Shown here in pieces: positions 24,950 through 32,044 of a stretch of DNA of 32,044 bases. How positions within the stretch are numbered: position 1 is the stretch's first letter; each line of letters begins with the position of its first letter. Below the pieces are notes generated by a model. That model made no database searches. It saw only the letters and a list, made by a program, of their open reading frames with translations, and was not told the origin of the DNA. A program made the translations under genes and the position numbers. Location: positions 1 through 32,044 of the forward strand of contig JAGAOZ010000002.1 of NCBI GenBank assembly GCA_017623505.1. The letters are read 5' to 3'. Source of the DNA: Alistipes sp. Lineage in GTDB: Bacteria; Bacteroidota; Bacteroidia; Bacteroidales; Rikenellaceae.

Positions 24950-25405
24950 ATGCGTGAAAAATTGCTTATTTTGATGAAAAATGAGGGTTTGACCTCAAGT
25001 CGCTTGGCTGAGTTGTTAGGTATTCAACCATCAGGCATCTCACATATTCTCGGAGGACGCAACAAACCAAGTTTTGATTTTGTTCAGAAGATACTCCGCC
25101 GCTTCCCAAAGATTAATCCCGACTGGCTACTTTTAGACAGCGAACAGATGTATCGCGAACAAGGGGAGCTCAATGAGTACGCCAACAAGAATCAGTCAGC
25201 CGAGACGAGCTCATTGCCATCGGCTGCGGGGAGTTCCGACAACATATCGACACCTCCAACATTAATCGAGCAAAATCCATCTGCTCAAAATTCGCATATT
25301 CCGACCAACGGCCCGATAGTTGAAAAAATATCGAATTCTCAGAAGGCAATAAAACGAGTGATTATCCTCTACGCCGACCGCACCTTCGAAAGCTACGAGG
25401 AGTAA
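24950..25405 (+). CDS. XRE-family helix-turn-helix regulator
   Basis: 151 residues. The N-terminal 65 residues form a Cro/CI-type HTH: REKLLILMKNEGLTSSRLAELLGIQ (2-26), the recognition segment PSGISHILGGRNKPSFDFVQKIL (27-49), and FPKINPDWLLLDSEQMY. The last is the usual follow-on of a repressor-like subgroup common in Bacteroidales. Residues about 70-130 are Ser/Asn/Pro-rich and probably disordered; the tail KAIKRVIILYADRTFESYEE is short and hydrophobic-charged. It is preceded by a promoter embedded in palindromes that may be its own operators. It stands in an isolated AT-rich region, with a small membrane protein gene 63 bases downstream. Target genes unknown. Confidence 0.88.
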   Translation: MREKLLILMKNEGLTSSRLAELLGIQPSGISHILGGRNKPSFDFVQKILRRFPKINPDWLLLDSEQMYREQGELNEYANKNQSAETSSLPSAAGSSDNISTPPTLIEQNPSAQNSHIPTNGPIVEKISNSQKAIKRVIILYADRTFESYEE

Positions 25406-25468
25406 AAGTTGGTTTTGTAAAGATACTACATAGCAAATTGTGCATCCTTTACTATTATAGCATTGACA

Positions 25469-25639
25469 ATGGATGATTTTAAAGATAAATTTGACTACGT
25501 ATACAATCGTATAAAATCTGATGTCTGTGATACTGTTCACAGATTTTTCCGCGCATTTATATATGGCATATTAACAGTTGTGTGCTGCGCGGCCATATAT
25601 TATATTATTAGGTCTATATTTGACCTATTAGCTTTTTAA
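25469..25639 (+). CDS. 56-residue membrane peptide downstream of the XRE gene
   Basis: ATG at 25469 to TAA at 25637-25639. The product begins MDDFKDKFDYVYNRIKSD, a charged amphipathic start. A hydrophobic helix follows at about 30-48 (AFIYGILTVVCCAAIYYII) and a short tail RSIFDLLAF ends it. It sits 63 bases after the regulator stop with no terminator between, so the two may be co-transcribed. Charged N terminus plus one helix is compatible with a small membrane regulator, toxin-like peptide or anti-repressor, but nothing identifies it. It could also be a chance ORF. Confidence 0.5.
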   Translation: MDDFKDKFDYVYNRIKSDVCDTVHRFFRAFIYGILTVVCCAAIYYIIRSIFDLLAF

Positions 25640-26226
25640 CATAAGATAAATATTATATCAAATATCGGCTAACTAATAGAGTACTACCCTATAACAATAT
25701 TTTACAATTGGCACATGCTGGCAATTGCAATGCAAAATGCACTACATAAGAAACTCTATCTCACAGACAAACATCTAGCGCATCAGCTTACTCACACAAA
25801 AACAGATTGTCATATTGACAAGATTCTCCTTGTGGTGTTACTCTATACCGACTTCCCGCTACAAAATACAAACAAGCTGCTCACAATGATAATTAGTGTT
25901 GCTACCATAACTCATAATACCTAATATTAATATATAGCCAGATTAGCAACCGCCTGAAGAACAGATAAACCCCAAAAAGAAAGGCGTGGATGCAACTTAC
26001 TCACGGAAGGTACGACCAAGCACCCATACGAACATAAGCACACCCACACCATAAGGTATGAGCATCTAAGTGCCTATTGCTTGTTCGTTGAGTAAGTATT
26101 TGGTCGTTTTACCGTGAACGCAATAGCCTAAATGCCATCTAACAAGATACCTATTTGATATCCGATAACAAAGATACAAAAAATTACTCAATATATCCAC
26201 CCTACTGCCTTTAACTCTTATAATCT
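25640..26226. other. Gene-free region with long inverted repeat
   Basis: About 590 bases with no supported gene; a 69-codon ORF at 25715-25924 has no conserved-looking sequence. The notable content is an inverted-repeat structure between about 25995 and 26120, described separately. Confidence 0.55.
26001..26117. repeat. Long imperfect inverted repeat of unknown nature
   Basis: TCACGG and ACGACCAA (26001-26006, 26012-26019) are matched by TTGGTCGT and CCGTGA (26100-26107, 26112-26117). Further in, CGAACA (26029-26034) pairs with TGTTCG (26082-26087). The base composition is less AT-rich than the surroundings. It could be a structured RNA, a relic of an insertion sequence, or a MITE unrelated to the one at 144 and 12379. 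Confidence 0.5.
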
Positions 26227-26257
26227 ATTGTTATCTAATCATTTTTTGCTAAATTTG
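26227..26257 (+). promoter_or_regulatory. Promoter of the DUF1080 gene
   Basis: ATTG (26227-26230) and TAAATTTG (26250-26257) are 19 bases apart, close to the Bacteroidota consensus. The leader would be about 35 bases. Confidence 0.55.
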
Positions 26258-26300
26258 TAAGGATAAAATTCAGCATATTAACTAATAAAACCATACCAAT

Positions 26301-27599
26301 ATGAAACGACTACTATCATTTTTTGCAGCAACAGCACTCGTCTCAGGTGTTGCAACATCTTGCTGCGACCAGGCTTGTAAGCCTAACACACTGACTGACA
26401 AGGAGAAGGCTGAAGGCTGGGTACTGCTCTTCAATGGCGAGAATCTCGACGGTTGGCGTGACTTCAACGGCACTGAGCTGACCAACGGCTGGCACGTAGT
26501 TGATGGCTGCATCCAGGCCTCTGGCGAGGGCGGTGACGCATCGGGCTACATCGTAACAGAGAAGGAGTATGAGAATTTTGAGCTTATGTGGGATTGGAAA
26601 CTCACCCATGGCGGCAATAGCGGTATGCTCTACCATGTCGTTGAGCACAAGGCATTTAGCGTACCATACGTCACAGGCCCTGAGTATCAGCTCATTGACA
26701 ACGAGGGCTGGGAGGAGGTAAACGCTCCTACCAAGCTCGAAGAGTGGCAGAAGTTAGGCGTAGACTACGCTATGTATCTTCCTGACTATGCCAAGATGAA
26801 GGTTAATCCTGTGGGCGAGTGGAACACCTCAAAGATTGTCTTCGACAACGGTCACGTCGAGCACTGGCTCAATGGTGAGAAAATCCTGGAGTTTGAGGCT
26901 TGGACTGACGATTGGTTTGCGCGCAAGGGCTCTGGCAAATGGGAGAATGCTCCGGAGTACGGCTTAGCACACAAGGGTCACCTCTGCTTGCAGGACCACG
27001 GCGACCCAGCATCGTTCCGCAACATTAAAATCAAGGAACTTCCAAAGAAAGAGCGTGGCGAGCAGCTGCTATTCAATGGCAAGGACCTCACAGGTTGGGA
27101 GCTTTACGGCTGCATGAAGGCGTATGTTGATGCTGAGGGCAACTTGGTTACCGAGAATGGCGACGAGAAGCAATATGGCTACCTCGGCACACGTGAATAT
27201 TACAAAGATTTCGACCTTACAGTAGAGTTCAAGCAGGAGTCTAACGGCAACTCAGGTCTCTTCTTCCACTCATTTGTTACGGGCTATAACACAGTTAATG
27301 GCTGGCAGTGCGAGGTTGCACCTAAGGGTAACGACACCGGTGGCATCTACGAGTCATACGGTCGTGGCTGGCTTGTACAGATTCCTGACGAGAAGGAGTC
27401 AATCCTCAAGGAGGGCGAGTGGAACACTTTGCGTCTGCGTGTAGAGGGCAACAAGGTTCAGACTTGGCTCAATGGCGAAGAGATGATTTCACTCGACGAC
27501 GAGGCATTTGGCAACTCGACAGGTCGCATCATGTTGCAAATACACGATGGCGATAATATTAAGGTTTTGTGGAAGAATTTCTGCCTCAAGCATATCTAA
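26301..27599 (+). CDS. Lipoprotein with two DUF1080 (3-keto-disaccharide hydrolase) domains
   Basis: 432 residues. A signal peptide ends at VATSCC (C21 likely lipidated, lipobox not ideal), so the protein is probably on the periplasmic or outer-membrane side. Two DUF1080 domains follow in tandem: the first from GWVLLFNGENLDGW (39-52) to about 245, the second from EQLLFNGKDLTGWELYG (about 252) to the end. Each has the jelly-roll strands typical of the family (NGWHVVDGCIQASGE; GNLVTENGDEKQ; HGGNSGMLYHVVEH; SNGNSGLFFHSF). DUF1080 proteins are known as 3-keto-glycoside hydrolases or carbohydrate-binding partners; which of the two halves is active cannot be read here. Monocistronic, with its own promoter and terminator. 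Confidence 0.92.
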   Translation: MKRLLSFFAATALVSGVATSCCDQACKPNTLTDKEKAEGWVLLFNGENLDGWRDFNGTELTNGWHVVDGCIQASGEGGDASGYIVTEKEYENFELMWDWKLTHGGNSGMLYHVVEHKAFSVPYVTGPEYQLIDNEGWEEVNAPTKLEEWQKLGVDYAMYLPDYAKMKVNPVGEWNTSKIVFDNGHVEHWLNGEKILEFEAWTDDWFARKGSGKWENAPEYGLAHKGHLCLQDHGDPASFRNIKIKELPKKERGEQLLFNGKDLTGWELYGCMKAYVDAEGNLVTENGDEKQYGYLGTREYYKDFDLTVEFKQESNGNSGLFFHSFVTGYNTVNGWQCEVAPKGNDTGGIYESYGRGWLVQIPDEKESILKEGEWNTLRLRVEGNKVQTWLNGEEMISLDDEAFGNSTGRIMLQIHDGDNIKVLWKNFCLKHI

Positions 27600-27620
27600 T
27601 CACTACCCTATTGATTTTAG

Positions 27621-27650
27621 TGCCGGCACCAACAAAGTGTCGGCATTTTC
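27621..27650 (+). terminator. Terminator of the DUF1080 gene
   Basis: TGCCGGCAC (27621-27629) pairs with GTGTCGGCA (27637-27645), with one G-T pair; TTTTCTTT follows. Confidence 0.85.
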
Positions 27651-27717
27651 TTTACTTATATAACGAGTATTATCATATCAAAACTCTTATCAAATATATA
27701 ATATCGAATAAAATCGC

Positions 27718-27725
27718 TATATTTG
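27718..27725 (+). promoter_or_regulatory. Candidate -7 element of the zinc transporter genes
   Basis: TATATTTG lies 26 bases before the start codon of the binding protein. The -33 region is AT-rich without TTTG; a repressor site (for instance for a Fur/Zur protein) could lie there but is not recognisable. Confidence 0.45.
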
Positions 27726-27751
27726 CATTATAAGATATAAGATATTACATT

Positions 27752-28618
27752 ATGCGTATTAAATATCATTTAATAATTATATTATCACTGTGCGTGACCA
27801 CCCTACTCGGCTCATGCACTAAGGCAAAAGAGGAGAGTGATTTCGTGGTGACGATTGCGCCAATCAAGCATATCGTCGAACAGATAACATGTGGCGACTT
27901 CAGCGTATCTGTTCTCGTTCCACAGGGCGCAAGTCCCGAAACTTTTGAGCCGACACCAAAGCAGATTGCCGACCTAAATGACGCCGAATTGGTATTTTCC
28001 ACCGGACTAATTGAGTTTGAGCGCTCTCTGCTTGAGCAGGCCGACAAGGGCAACAATATCGTCAATCTAAGCCAGGATATTGAGCTAATTGAGGGCCACT
28101 GTTCACACGCACACCATCACGGTCATCATCATAGCATCGACCCCCACATCTGGACTTCACCACGGAGGGTAAAACAGATGGCTCACAATGCATACAACGC
28201 CATTATGGAGCTGTATCCCGACTCTGTGAAATATACCGTCGCCTATAATGATTTATGCCTGCGTCTTGACTCTCTGGATGCTCAATGCGAGCGGATGATT
28301 TCTCAATCCAATACCGAGGCTTTTGTTATCTACCACCCTGCGCTAACATACTATGCCCAGGATTATAATATTGAGCAGATTGCCATTGAGCACGAGGGCA
28401 AAGAGCCTTCAGCAAAACATATCGCCACAATCATTGACCGTTCGCGCAACTTAGGCGTTAAAAACATCCTCTATCAGAGCGAATTTCCTAAATCAGTCGT
28501 CGAGGTTATAGCCAACGATATTGGCGTTCATGCCGTAGAGATTACGCCTCTTGAAGAAGATGTCGAAAAGAACATCCTGGCCATCACAGAGGCAATTACA
28601 GGAGTTAAAACCGAATAA
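27752..28618 (+). CDS. znuA: Metal (zinc-type) ABC transporter substrate-binding lipoprotein
   Basis: Captures divalent metal, most likely zinc, outside the inner membrane for ABC import (cluster A-I/TroA family). The 288-residue product has a lipoprotein signal (LLGSC, C22). A His-rich loop, HCSHAHHHGHHHSIDPHIW (116-134), sits where ZnuA proteins have one. The usual first metal ligand, His in the PH-x-x-EP motif, is replaced: the sequence reads SPETFEPTP (61-69), so E63 stands in for it. Other ligand regions are present (DPHIW; VIYHPALTYYAQDY). The ATPase gene starts 6 bases after its stop. Zinc is favoured over manganese because of the His-rich loop; this is family knowledge, not proof. Confidence 0.9.
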   Translation: MRIKYHLIIILSLCVTTLLGSCTKAKEESDFVVTIAPIKHIVEQITCGDFSVSVLVPQGASPETFEPTPKQIADLNDAELVFSTGLIEFERSLLEQADKGNNIVNLSQDIELIEGHCSHAHHHGHHHSIDPHIWTSPRRVKQMAHNAYNAIMELYPDSVKYTVAYNDLCLRLDSLDAQCERMISQSNTEAFVIYHPALTYYAQDYNIEQIAIEHEGKEPSAKHIATIIDRSRNLGVKNILYQSEFPKSVVEVIANDIGVHAVEITPLEEDVEKNILAITEAITGVKTE

Positions 28619-28623
28619 TTACC

Positions 28624-29415
28624 ATGGAGCGTCGCACAATCATATCCATCAGAAATCTCAACGTATCATACGATAATCATCCTGCATTGAAGGATGTGAA
28701 TATTGATATTTACGAGGATGATTTTTTAGGCATCATAGGCCCCAATGGTGGCGGAAAGAGTACATTGGTTAAAGCCATAATGGGCAGCGTGCCATACAAA
28801 GGAGAAATTATCTTCGATGATTCGCTCCGCTACCACAATCATCTAAAGATTGGCTATATGCCACAGGTCTCTGATTTTGACACACATTTCCCAATATCTA
28901 TTCGCGAGTTGGTTCTTTCAGGCTTACAGAGTCAGCGAGGATTTAGTAGCAGATACACCGCCACAGATAAAGCTCTCGCACTGAAGGTGATGACACAAAT
29001 GGGCATTGCGGAGTTGGCTAAACGTCCTATCGGCGAGGTATCAGGCGGACAACTACAACGAGCTCTGCTCTGCCGAGCTATTATCTCGGAGCCGAAGCTC
29101 TTGATATTGGATGAGCCGACCAACTTTGTAGATAACCGCTTTGAGCATGAGTTTTATGCTATGGTCGAACAACTAAGCAAGCGGATGGCTATCATCATCG
29201 TATCACACGATTTGGGCACCATATCGTCTGTGGTAAGAAGCATCGTCTGCGTCAATTGCAATGTGCACCGCCACGACTCAAACATCCTGACAGCCGAGCA
29301 GTTAGAGAACTACAATTGTCCAATACAGATTCTCTCCCACGGGCACGTTCCACACACAGTCCTTGCCCACCACGACGGCGACGGCTGCCCCGACGGTCAT
29401 CATCATCACGAATAA
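28624..29415 (+). CDS. znuC: Metal ABC transporter ATP-binding protein
   Basis: ATPase of the metal importer. The 263-residue product has Walker A GPNGGGKST (39-47), Q-loop region GYMPQ, signature SGGQLQR and Walker B LLILDEPTNFVD, followed by the switch histidine in IIVSHD. The C terminus (about 239-263) is His- and Asp-rich (HGHVPHTVLAHHDGDG then HHHH), an unusual tail that could bind the transported metal. The gene follows znuA by 6 bases. A terminator comes right after it and no permease gene follows, although znuB is normally adjacent. Confidence 0.93.
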   Translation: MERRTIISIRNLNVSYDNHPALKDVNIDIYEDDFLGIIGPNGGGKSTLVKAIMGSVPYKGEIIFDDSLRYHNHLKIGYMPQVSDFDTHFPISIRELVLSGLQSQRGFSSRYTATDKALALKVMTQMGIAELAKRPIGEVSGGQLQRALLCRAIISEPKLLILDEPTNFVDNRFEHEFYAMVEQLSKRMAIIIVSHDLGTISSVVRSIVCVNCNVHRHDSNILTAEQLENYNCPIQILSHGHVPHTVLAHHDGDGCPDGHHHHE

Positions 29416-29432
29416 TACATCACAAAAAAGAC

Positions 29433-29460
29433 AAAGGCATTTGATTCTCCAAATGCCTTT
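29433..29460. terminator. Bidirectional terminator after znuC
   Basis: AAAGGCATTTG (29433-29443) pairs with CAAATGCCTTT (29450-29460), a perfect 11-bp stem with A/T runs on both sides. It separates the converging znuC and lipoprotein genes. Confidence 0.9.
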
Positions 29461-29485
29461 ATCTTTAATATGGCTACGAATAACT

Positions 29486-29941
29486 CTACAAATCTACTGC
29501 TCTCATTTCTGAAACATTCTCAGCACTAGGCTCCACAAGTGTATTTAACGATAGCGAGATATGGGCAAGTTCCTCGCCATTGACCGCAACAAAATCAATA
29601 TCATATCGGGTATTGGGAGCAAGGGACTCGACAACATATACACCTTCAGTATTTTCCTCCAACAAACTCTCTCCCTCATCTATAACAACTGACGGCTCGG
29701 TAAACTGCAATCCCGCAGTCTCCCGAACTAATGCGTAACACGCCGTAGCATTGGATGTGGTATAGACAAAGCTCATAGAGTTATGTGTAATCGTCTTAAC
29801 CTCTATCTTTAGTTCGGGCTTCACCACAGGCTCGTCAGTAGGTTGATTGGTTATCGACTCATCGTCATCTGAGCACGAAGTTAGCCACAAAGGAGCTATT
29901 GCAAACAAAAATAGAGTAAAAAGAGAAAGCAACTTCTTCAT
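29486..29941 (-). CDS. Small lipoprotein with fibronectin-III-like fold, unknown function
   Basis: Starting at the ATG at 29941 (MKKLLSLF) the product has 151 residues. The frame is open 45 codons further upstream, but that part is hydrophobic chance sequence overlapping the tsf terminator and would disturb the signal peptide. A lipoprotein signal ends LWLTSC (C23), followed by an Asp/Glu-rich linker. Residues about 50-140 (SMSFVYTTSNATACYALVRE; LAPNTRYDIDFVAVNGEE) resemble a single FnIII or Ig-like beta-sandwich of the type found in Bacteroidales surface lipoproteins. No catalytic motif is seen. Likely outer-membrane surface or periplasmic. Confidence 0.75.
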   Translation of the reverse strand: MKKLLSLFTLFLFAIAPLWLTSCSDDDESITNQPTDEPVVKPELKIEVKTITHNSMSFVYTTSNATACYALVRETAGLQFTEPSVVIDEGESLLEENTEGVYVVESLAPNTRYDIDFVAVNGEELAHISLSLNTLVEPSAENVSEMRAVDL

Positions 29942-30053
29942 ATATCCTGATTTTACAGCATAATAACGCATTGCAAGGTATAAAAAGTATATGAGAATAA
30001 AAAATAATTCTTCGGTTATAAGCCATAAGCAAGCAAAAAGGCTGAGCAATAAA

Positions 30054-30087
30054 AAAACCGAGAAATGCCTAAGCATCTCTCGGTTTT
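30054..30087 (-). terminator. Terminator of the rpsB-tsf operon
   Basis: AAAACCGAGA with ATGC (30054-30068) pairs with GCAT and TCTCGGTTTT (30073-30087) around a 4-base loop. On the minus strand it is followed by a T run (30057-30051). It lies 22 bases after the tsf stop. Confidence 0.88.
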
Positions 30088-30108
30088 CTATTTAGGGGAA
30101 CTACCCTA

Positions 30109-30939
30109 CTATGCATCCAAAGCGAAACGCTTGTAAGCAACGATAGTAGCCTCCTTATCAGCCTGCTGGATGTACTCGCGGATAGAAATCTTCTCGCCAA
30201 CCAATGCCTGGTTCAAGAGAGTGTTCTCCTCGAAGAACTTACGCATCTTACCCTCAGCAATCTTCTCCAAGATAGCCTCTGGCTTGTTAGCGTTCTTAGG
30301 ATCCTGCTTCATCTGCTCGAGAGCGATAGCCTTCTCCTTCTCAACGATCTCTGCTGGGCAGTCGTTCTCGTCGATAGAGATAGGAGCCATAGCTGTAGCC
30401 TGCATAGCAACTGTGTGAGCAACGGCCTCAGATACCTCCTTGTTGAAACCAAGGATAGTACCCAACTTCTTGTTGAAGTGAACGTAAGCGTTGCAGTATG
30501 GAGCCTCGATACGCTCGTAGCTTGCCAACTCAACCTTCTCACCTGTCTGACCAGACTTCTCAGTAACGATCTCCTCTACTGTACGACCCTCGTCGTTCTT
30601 GATAGCAAGGAGAGCCTCCTTGTCAGTTGCATCGTTAGCAACTGCGATGTCAAGGATTGCGTTAGCTGATGCTGCAAACTCTGAGTTCTGAGCAACAAAG
30701 TCAGTCTCGCAAGCCAAGCAGAGCAAATATGCCTTCTGGCCAACAATCTTAGTTACAACAACACCCTCAGAAGCGTTACGGTCAGCACGCTTGCTAACAA
30801 CCAACTTACCCTTCTCGCGGATGATGTCCTTTGCACGCTCGAAATCACCTTCAGCCTCTACAAGAGCCTTCTTGCAGTCCATCATACCTGCACCTGTCAT
30901 CTTGCGGAGCTTCATTACATCTGCTGCTTTGATTTCCAT
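30109..30939 (-). CDS. tsf: Translation elongation factor Ts
   Basis: Guanine-nucleotide exchange factor for EF-Tu. The 276-residue product starts with the UBA-like N-terminal domain (ADVMKLRKMTGAGMMDCKKALVEAEGD), including the conserved GAGMMDCKKAL segment. The core domain contains CETDFVAQNSEF, which contacts EF-Tu. The length is typical. It follows rpsB after 47 bases, the standard rpsB-tsf order, and ends at a strong terminator. Confidence 0.98.
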   Translation of the reverse strand: MEIKAADVMKLRKMTGAGMMDCKKALVEAEGDFERAKDIIREKGKLVVSKRADRNASEGVVVTKIVGQKAYLLCLACETDFVAQNSEFAASANAILDIAVANDATDKEALLAIKNDEGRTVEEIVTEKSGQTGEKVELASYERIEAPYCNAYVHFNKKLGTILGFNKEVSEAVAHTVAMQATAMAPISIDENDCPAEIVEKEKAIALEQMKQDPKNANKPEAILEKIAEGKMRKFFEENTLLNQALVGEKISIREYIQQADKEATIVAYKRFALDA

Positions 30940-30986
30940 AATTTTCTGTGTATTAAATTGTTAATAATTTCTCTTTTAGTTGCTTA

Positions 30987-31832
30987 TTACTCAGCCTGAG
31001 CCTCCTCAGTAGCTGCAACAACCTCAGCTACTGTAGCCTCCTCAGCATCAACAGCAGCCTTTACTGCCTTCTTGATGCGTGGCTTAGCCTCCTTCTTAGC
31101 AGGAGCTGCAGCCTCAGCCTCCTGAGCCTCCTTCTCCTTCTCGAGCTTGCGCTCCTCGGTACCCTCTGCGATAGCAGCACATACCACGTCAAGGATTGTA
31201 GCGATTGACTTTGCAGCGTCATCATTTGCTGGGATAACGTAATCGATGTCGGTAGGATCACAACATGTATCAACCATAGCAAATACAGGGATGCTCAAAC
31301 GCTTAGCCTCCTTAACAGCGTTTGCCTCCTTCTGAACGTCTACAACGAACAATGCAGCAGGGAGACGAGTCAAGTCAGCGATAGAACCGAGGTTCTTCTC
31401 CAACTTAGCACGCTGACGTGAGATCTGGAGCTTCTCACGCTTTGAGAAATTATCAAAAGTGCCGTCGCTGGTCATCTTATCGATGGTAGCCATCTTCTTT
31501 ACGGCCTTACGTATTGTGGGGAAATTTGTAAGCATACCGCCAGCCCAACGCTCTGTAACGTATGGCATGCCAACGGGTGCCACCTTCTCGGCAACAATAT
31601 CCTTTGCTTGTTTCTTTGTAGCTACGAACAACACGCGACGACCGCTCTTTGCGATCTGCTTGAGTGCTGCAGCAGCCTCATCGAGCTTAACAACTGTCTT
31701 GTGAAGATCGATGATGTGGATGCCGTTCTTCTCCATGAAGATATATGGAGCCATTTTAGGGTTCCACTTACGCTTCAAGTGGCCAAAGTGAACGCCTGCA
31801 TCCAATAATGTATTAAAATCTGTACGTGACAT
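30987..31832 (-). CDS. rpsB: 30S ribosomal protein S2
   Basis: Small-subunit ribosomal protein, 281 residues. The core is standard: FNTLLDAGVHFGHLKRKWNPKM near the start, IHIIDLHKTV, VLFVATKKQA, TERWAGGMLTNF and DTCCDPTDIDYVIPANDDA. Compared with E. coli S2 there is an Ala/Glu/Lys-rich C-terminal extension of about 40 residues (from about 240), as is common in Bacteroidota. In this phylum rpsB usually follows rplM-rpsI; the 212 bases visible upstream hold no such gene. Confidence 0.98.
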   Translation of the reverse strand: MSRTDFNTLLDAGVHFGHLKRKWNPKMAPYIFMEKNGIHIIDLHKTVVKLDEAAAALKQIAKSGRRVLFVATKKQAKDIVAEKVAPVGMPYVTERWAGGMLTNFPTIRKAVKKMATIDKMTSDGTFDNFSKREKLQISRQRAKLEKNLGSIADLTRLPAALFVVDVQKEANAVKEAKRLSIPVFAMVDTCCDPTDIDYVIPANDDAAKSIATILDVVCAAIAEGTEERKLEKEKEAQEAEAAAPAKKEAKPRIKKAVKAAVDAEEATVAEVVAATEEAQAE

Positions 31833-32044
31833 TTTAATTTCAGTGTTAAAATTTTAATTTCTCTTTTCTTCAACCTCTTAGGTAGTAACCTCCGGTTAAT
31901 CCAAGAGGTTTTCCGCGACGGAGCAACTTTCGAGTAATACCTATATATAATATTATTATAAGAAGCAGTCTCAAAAATTTCAAAACTCGCGTCGTGCTTT
32001 GCCGAAATTTCGGTCTGTAAGGACTAACGCTTACTGAACTGGAA
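31833..32044. other. Untranslated region upstream of rpsB
   Basis: No gene in the last 212 bases. AACCTCTT (31872-31879) pairs with AAGAGGTT (31903-31910) around a loop with a further weak stem, about 40 bases before rpsB; it could be an r-protein leader element or the terminator of an upstream gene. A perfect 12-bp palindrome CCGAAATTTCGG lies at 32002-32013. No TAnnTTTG element was found for the minus strand. Confidence 0.5.

Noticed and set aside
25715-25924. 69-codon plus-strand ORF
   Set aside because: No promoter, no recognisable domain and unremarkable composition in AT-rich DNA; not enough to call a gene.
29942-30076. Upstream extension of the small lipoprotein
   Set aside because: It would overlap the tsf terminator and bury the lipoprotein signal that starts at 29941.

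Overview
The window reads as chromosomal DNA of a Bacteroidales bacterium, most likely Rikenellaceae/Alistipes-like. Three observations point there: promoter candidates of the Bacteroidota form (TTTG, about 20 nt, TAnnTTTG), starts that mostly lack a Shine-Dalgarno sequence, and family choices typical of the phylum (single-peptide LepB with a large insert, M56/TonB sensor, DUF1080 lipoprotein, bifunctional RSH). The genus is inference. No tRNA, rRNA, CRISPR array, transposase or integrase was seen.

Layout. 1-773 is non-coding and repeat-rich: a 211-bp MITE-like element and a helically phased TTGTTACA array. truA (-) and the dapB-lepB-yigZ-uvrA-M16 peptidase-O-methyltransferase run (+) diverge from about 1600; the six plus-strand genes are 2-13 nt apart and end in a clear terminator at 9091. 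A minus-strand operon follows (12088 to 9149): a lipoprotein aspartic protease, a BlaI/MecI-type repressor and an M56 metallopeptidase fused to an ExbD-like and a TonB C-terminal domain. Two perfect 16-bp palindromes sit in its promoter.

Next is the most accessory-looking segment: an AT-rich gene for a TIR domain, one membrane helix and a DnaJ-like CxxCxGxG pair, with a second copy of the MITE-like element beside it. The whole segment lies between direct repeats that each carry the same terminator hairpin. Then come phosphoglucomutase (-), dnaA (+), a secreted GH43 enzyme (-), a small zinc-ribbon gene (+), and bcp-recA-rsh-small membrane protein-HIT (+).

From 24290 to 26300 the sequence is AT-rich and sparse: an array of TTACATTTGTAA palindromes upstream of an XRE regulator, a 56-residue membrane peptide and an unexplained long inverted repeat. 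The right end has a double DUF1080 lipoprotein, a zinc-type ABC binding protein and ATPase without an adjacent permease, a small lipoprotein (-), and tsf/rpsB (-).

Most genes are conserved housekeeping genes. The best candidates for undescribed biology are the TIR-TM-zinc gene between terminator repeats, the BlaI-type regulated protease/M56-ExbD-TonB operon with its tandem operators, and the two TGTAA-type repeat arrays in intergenic DNA.
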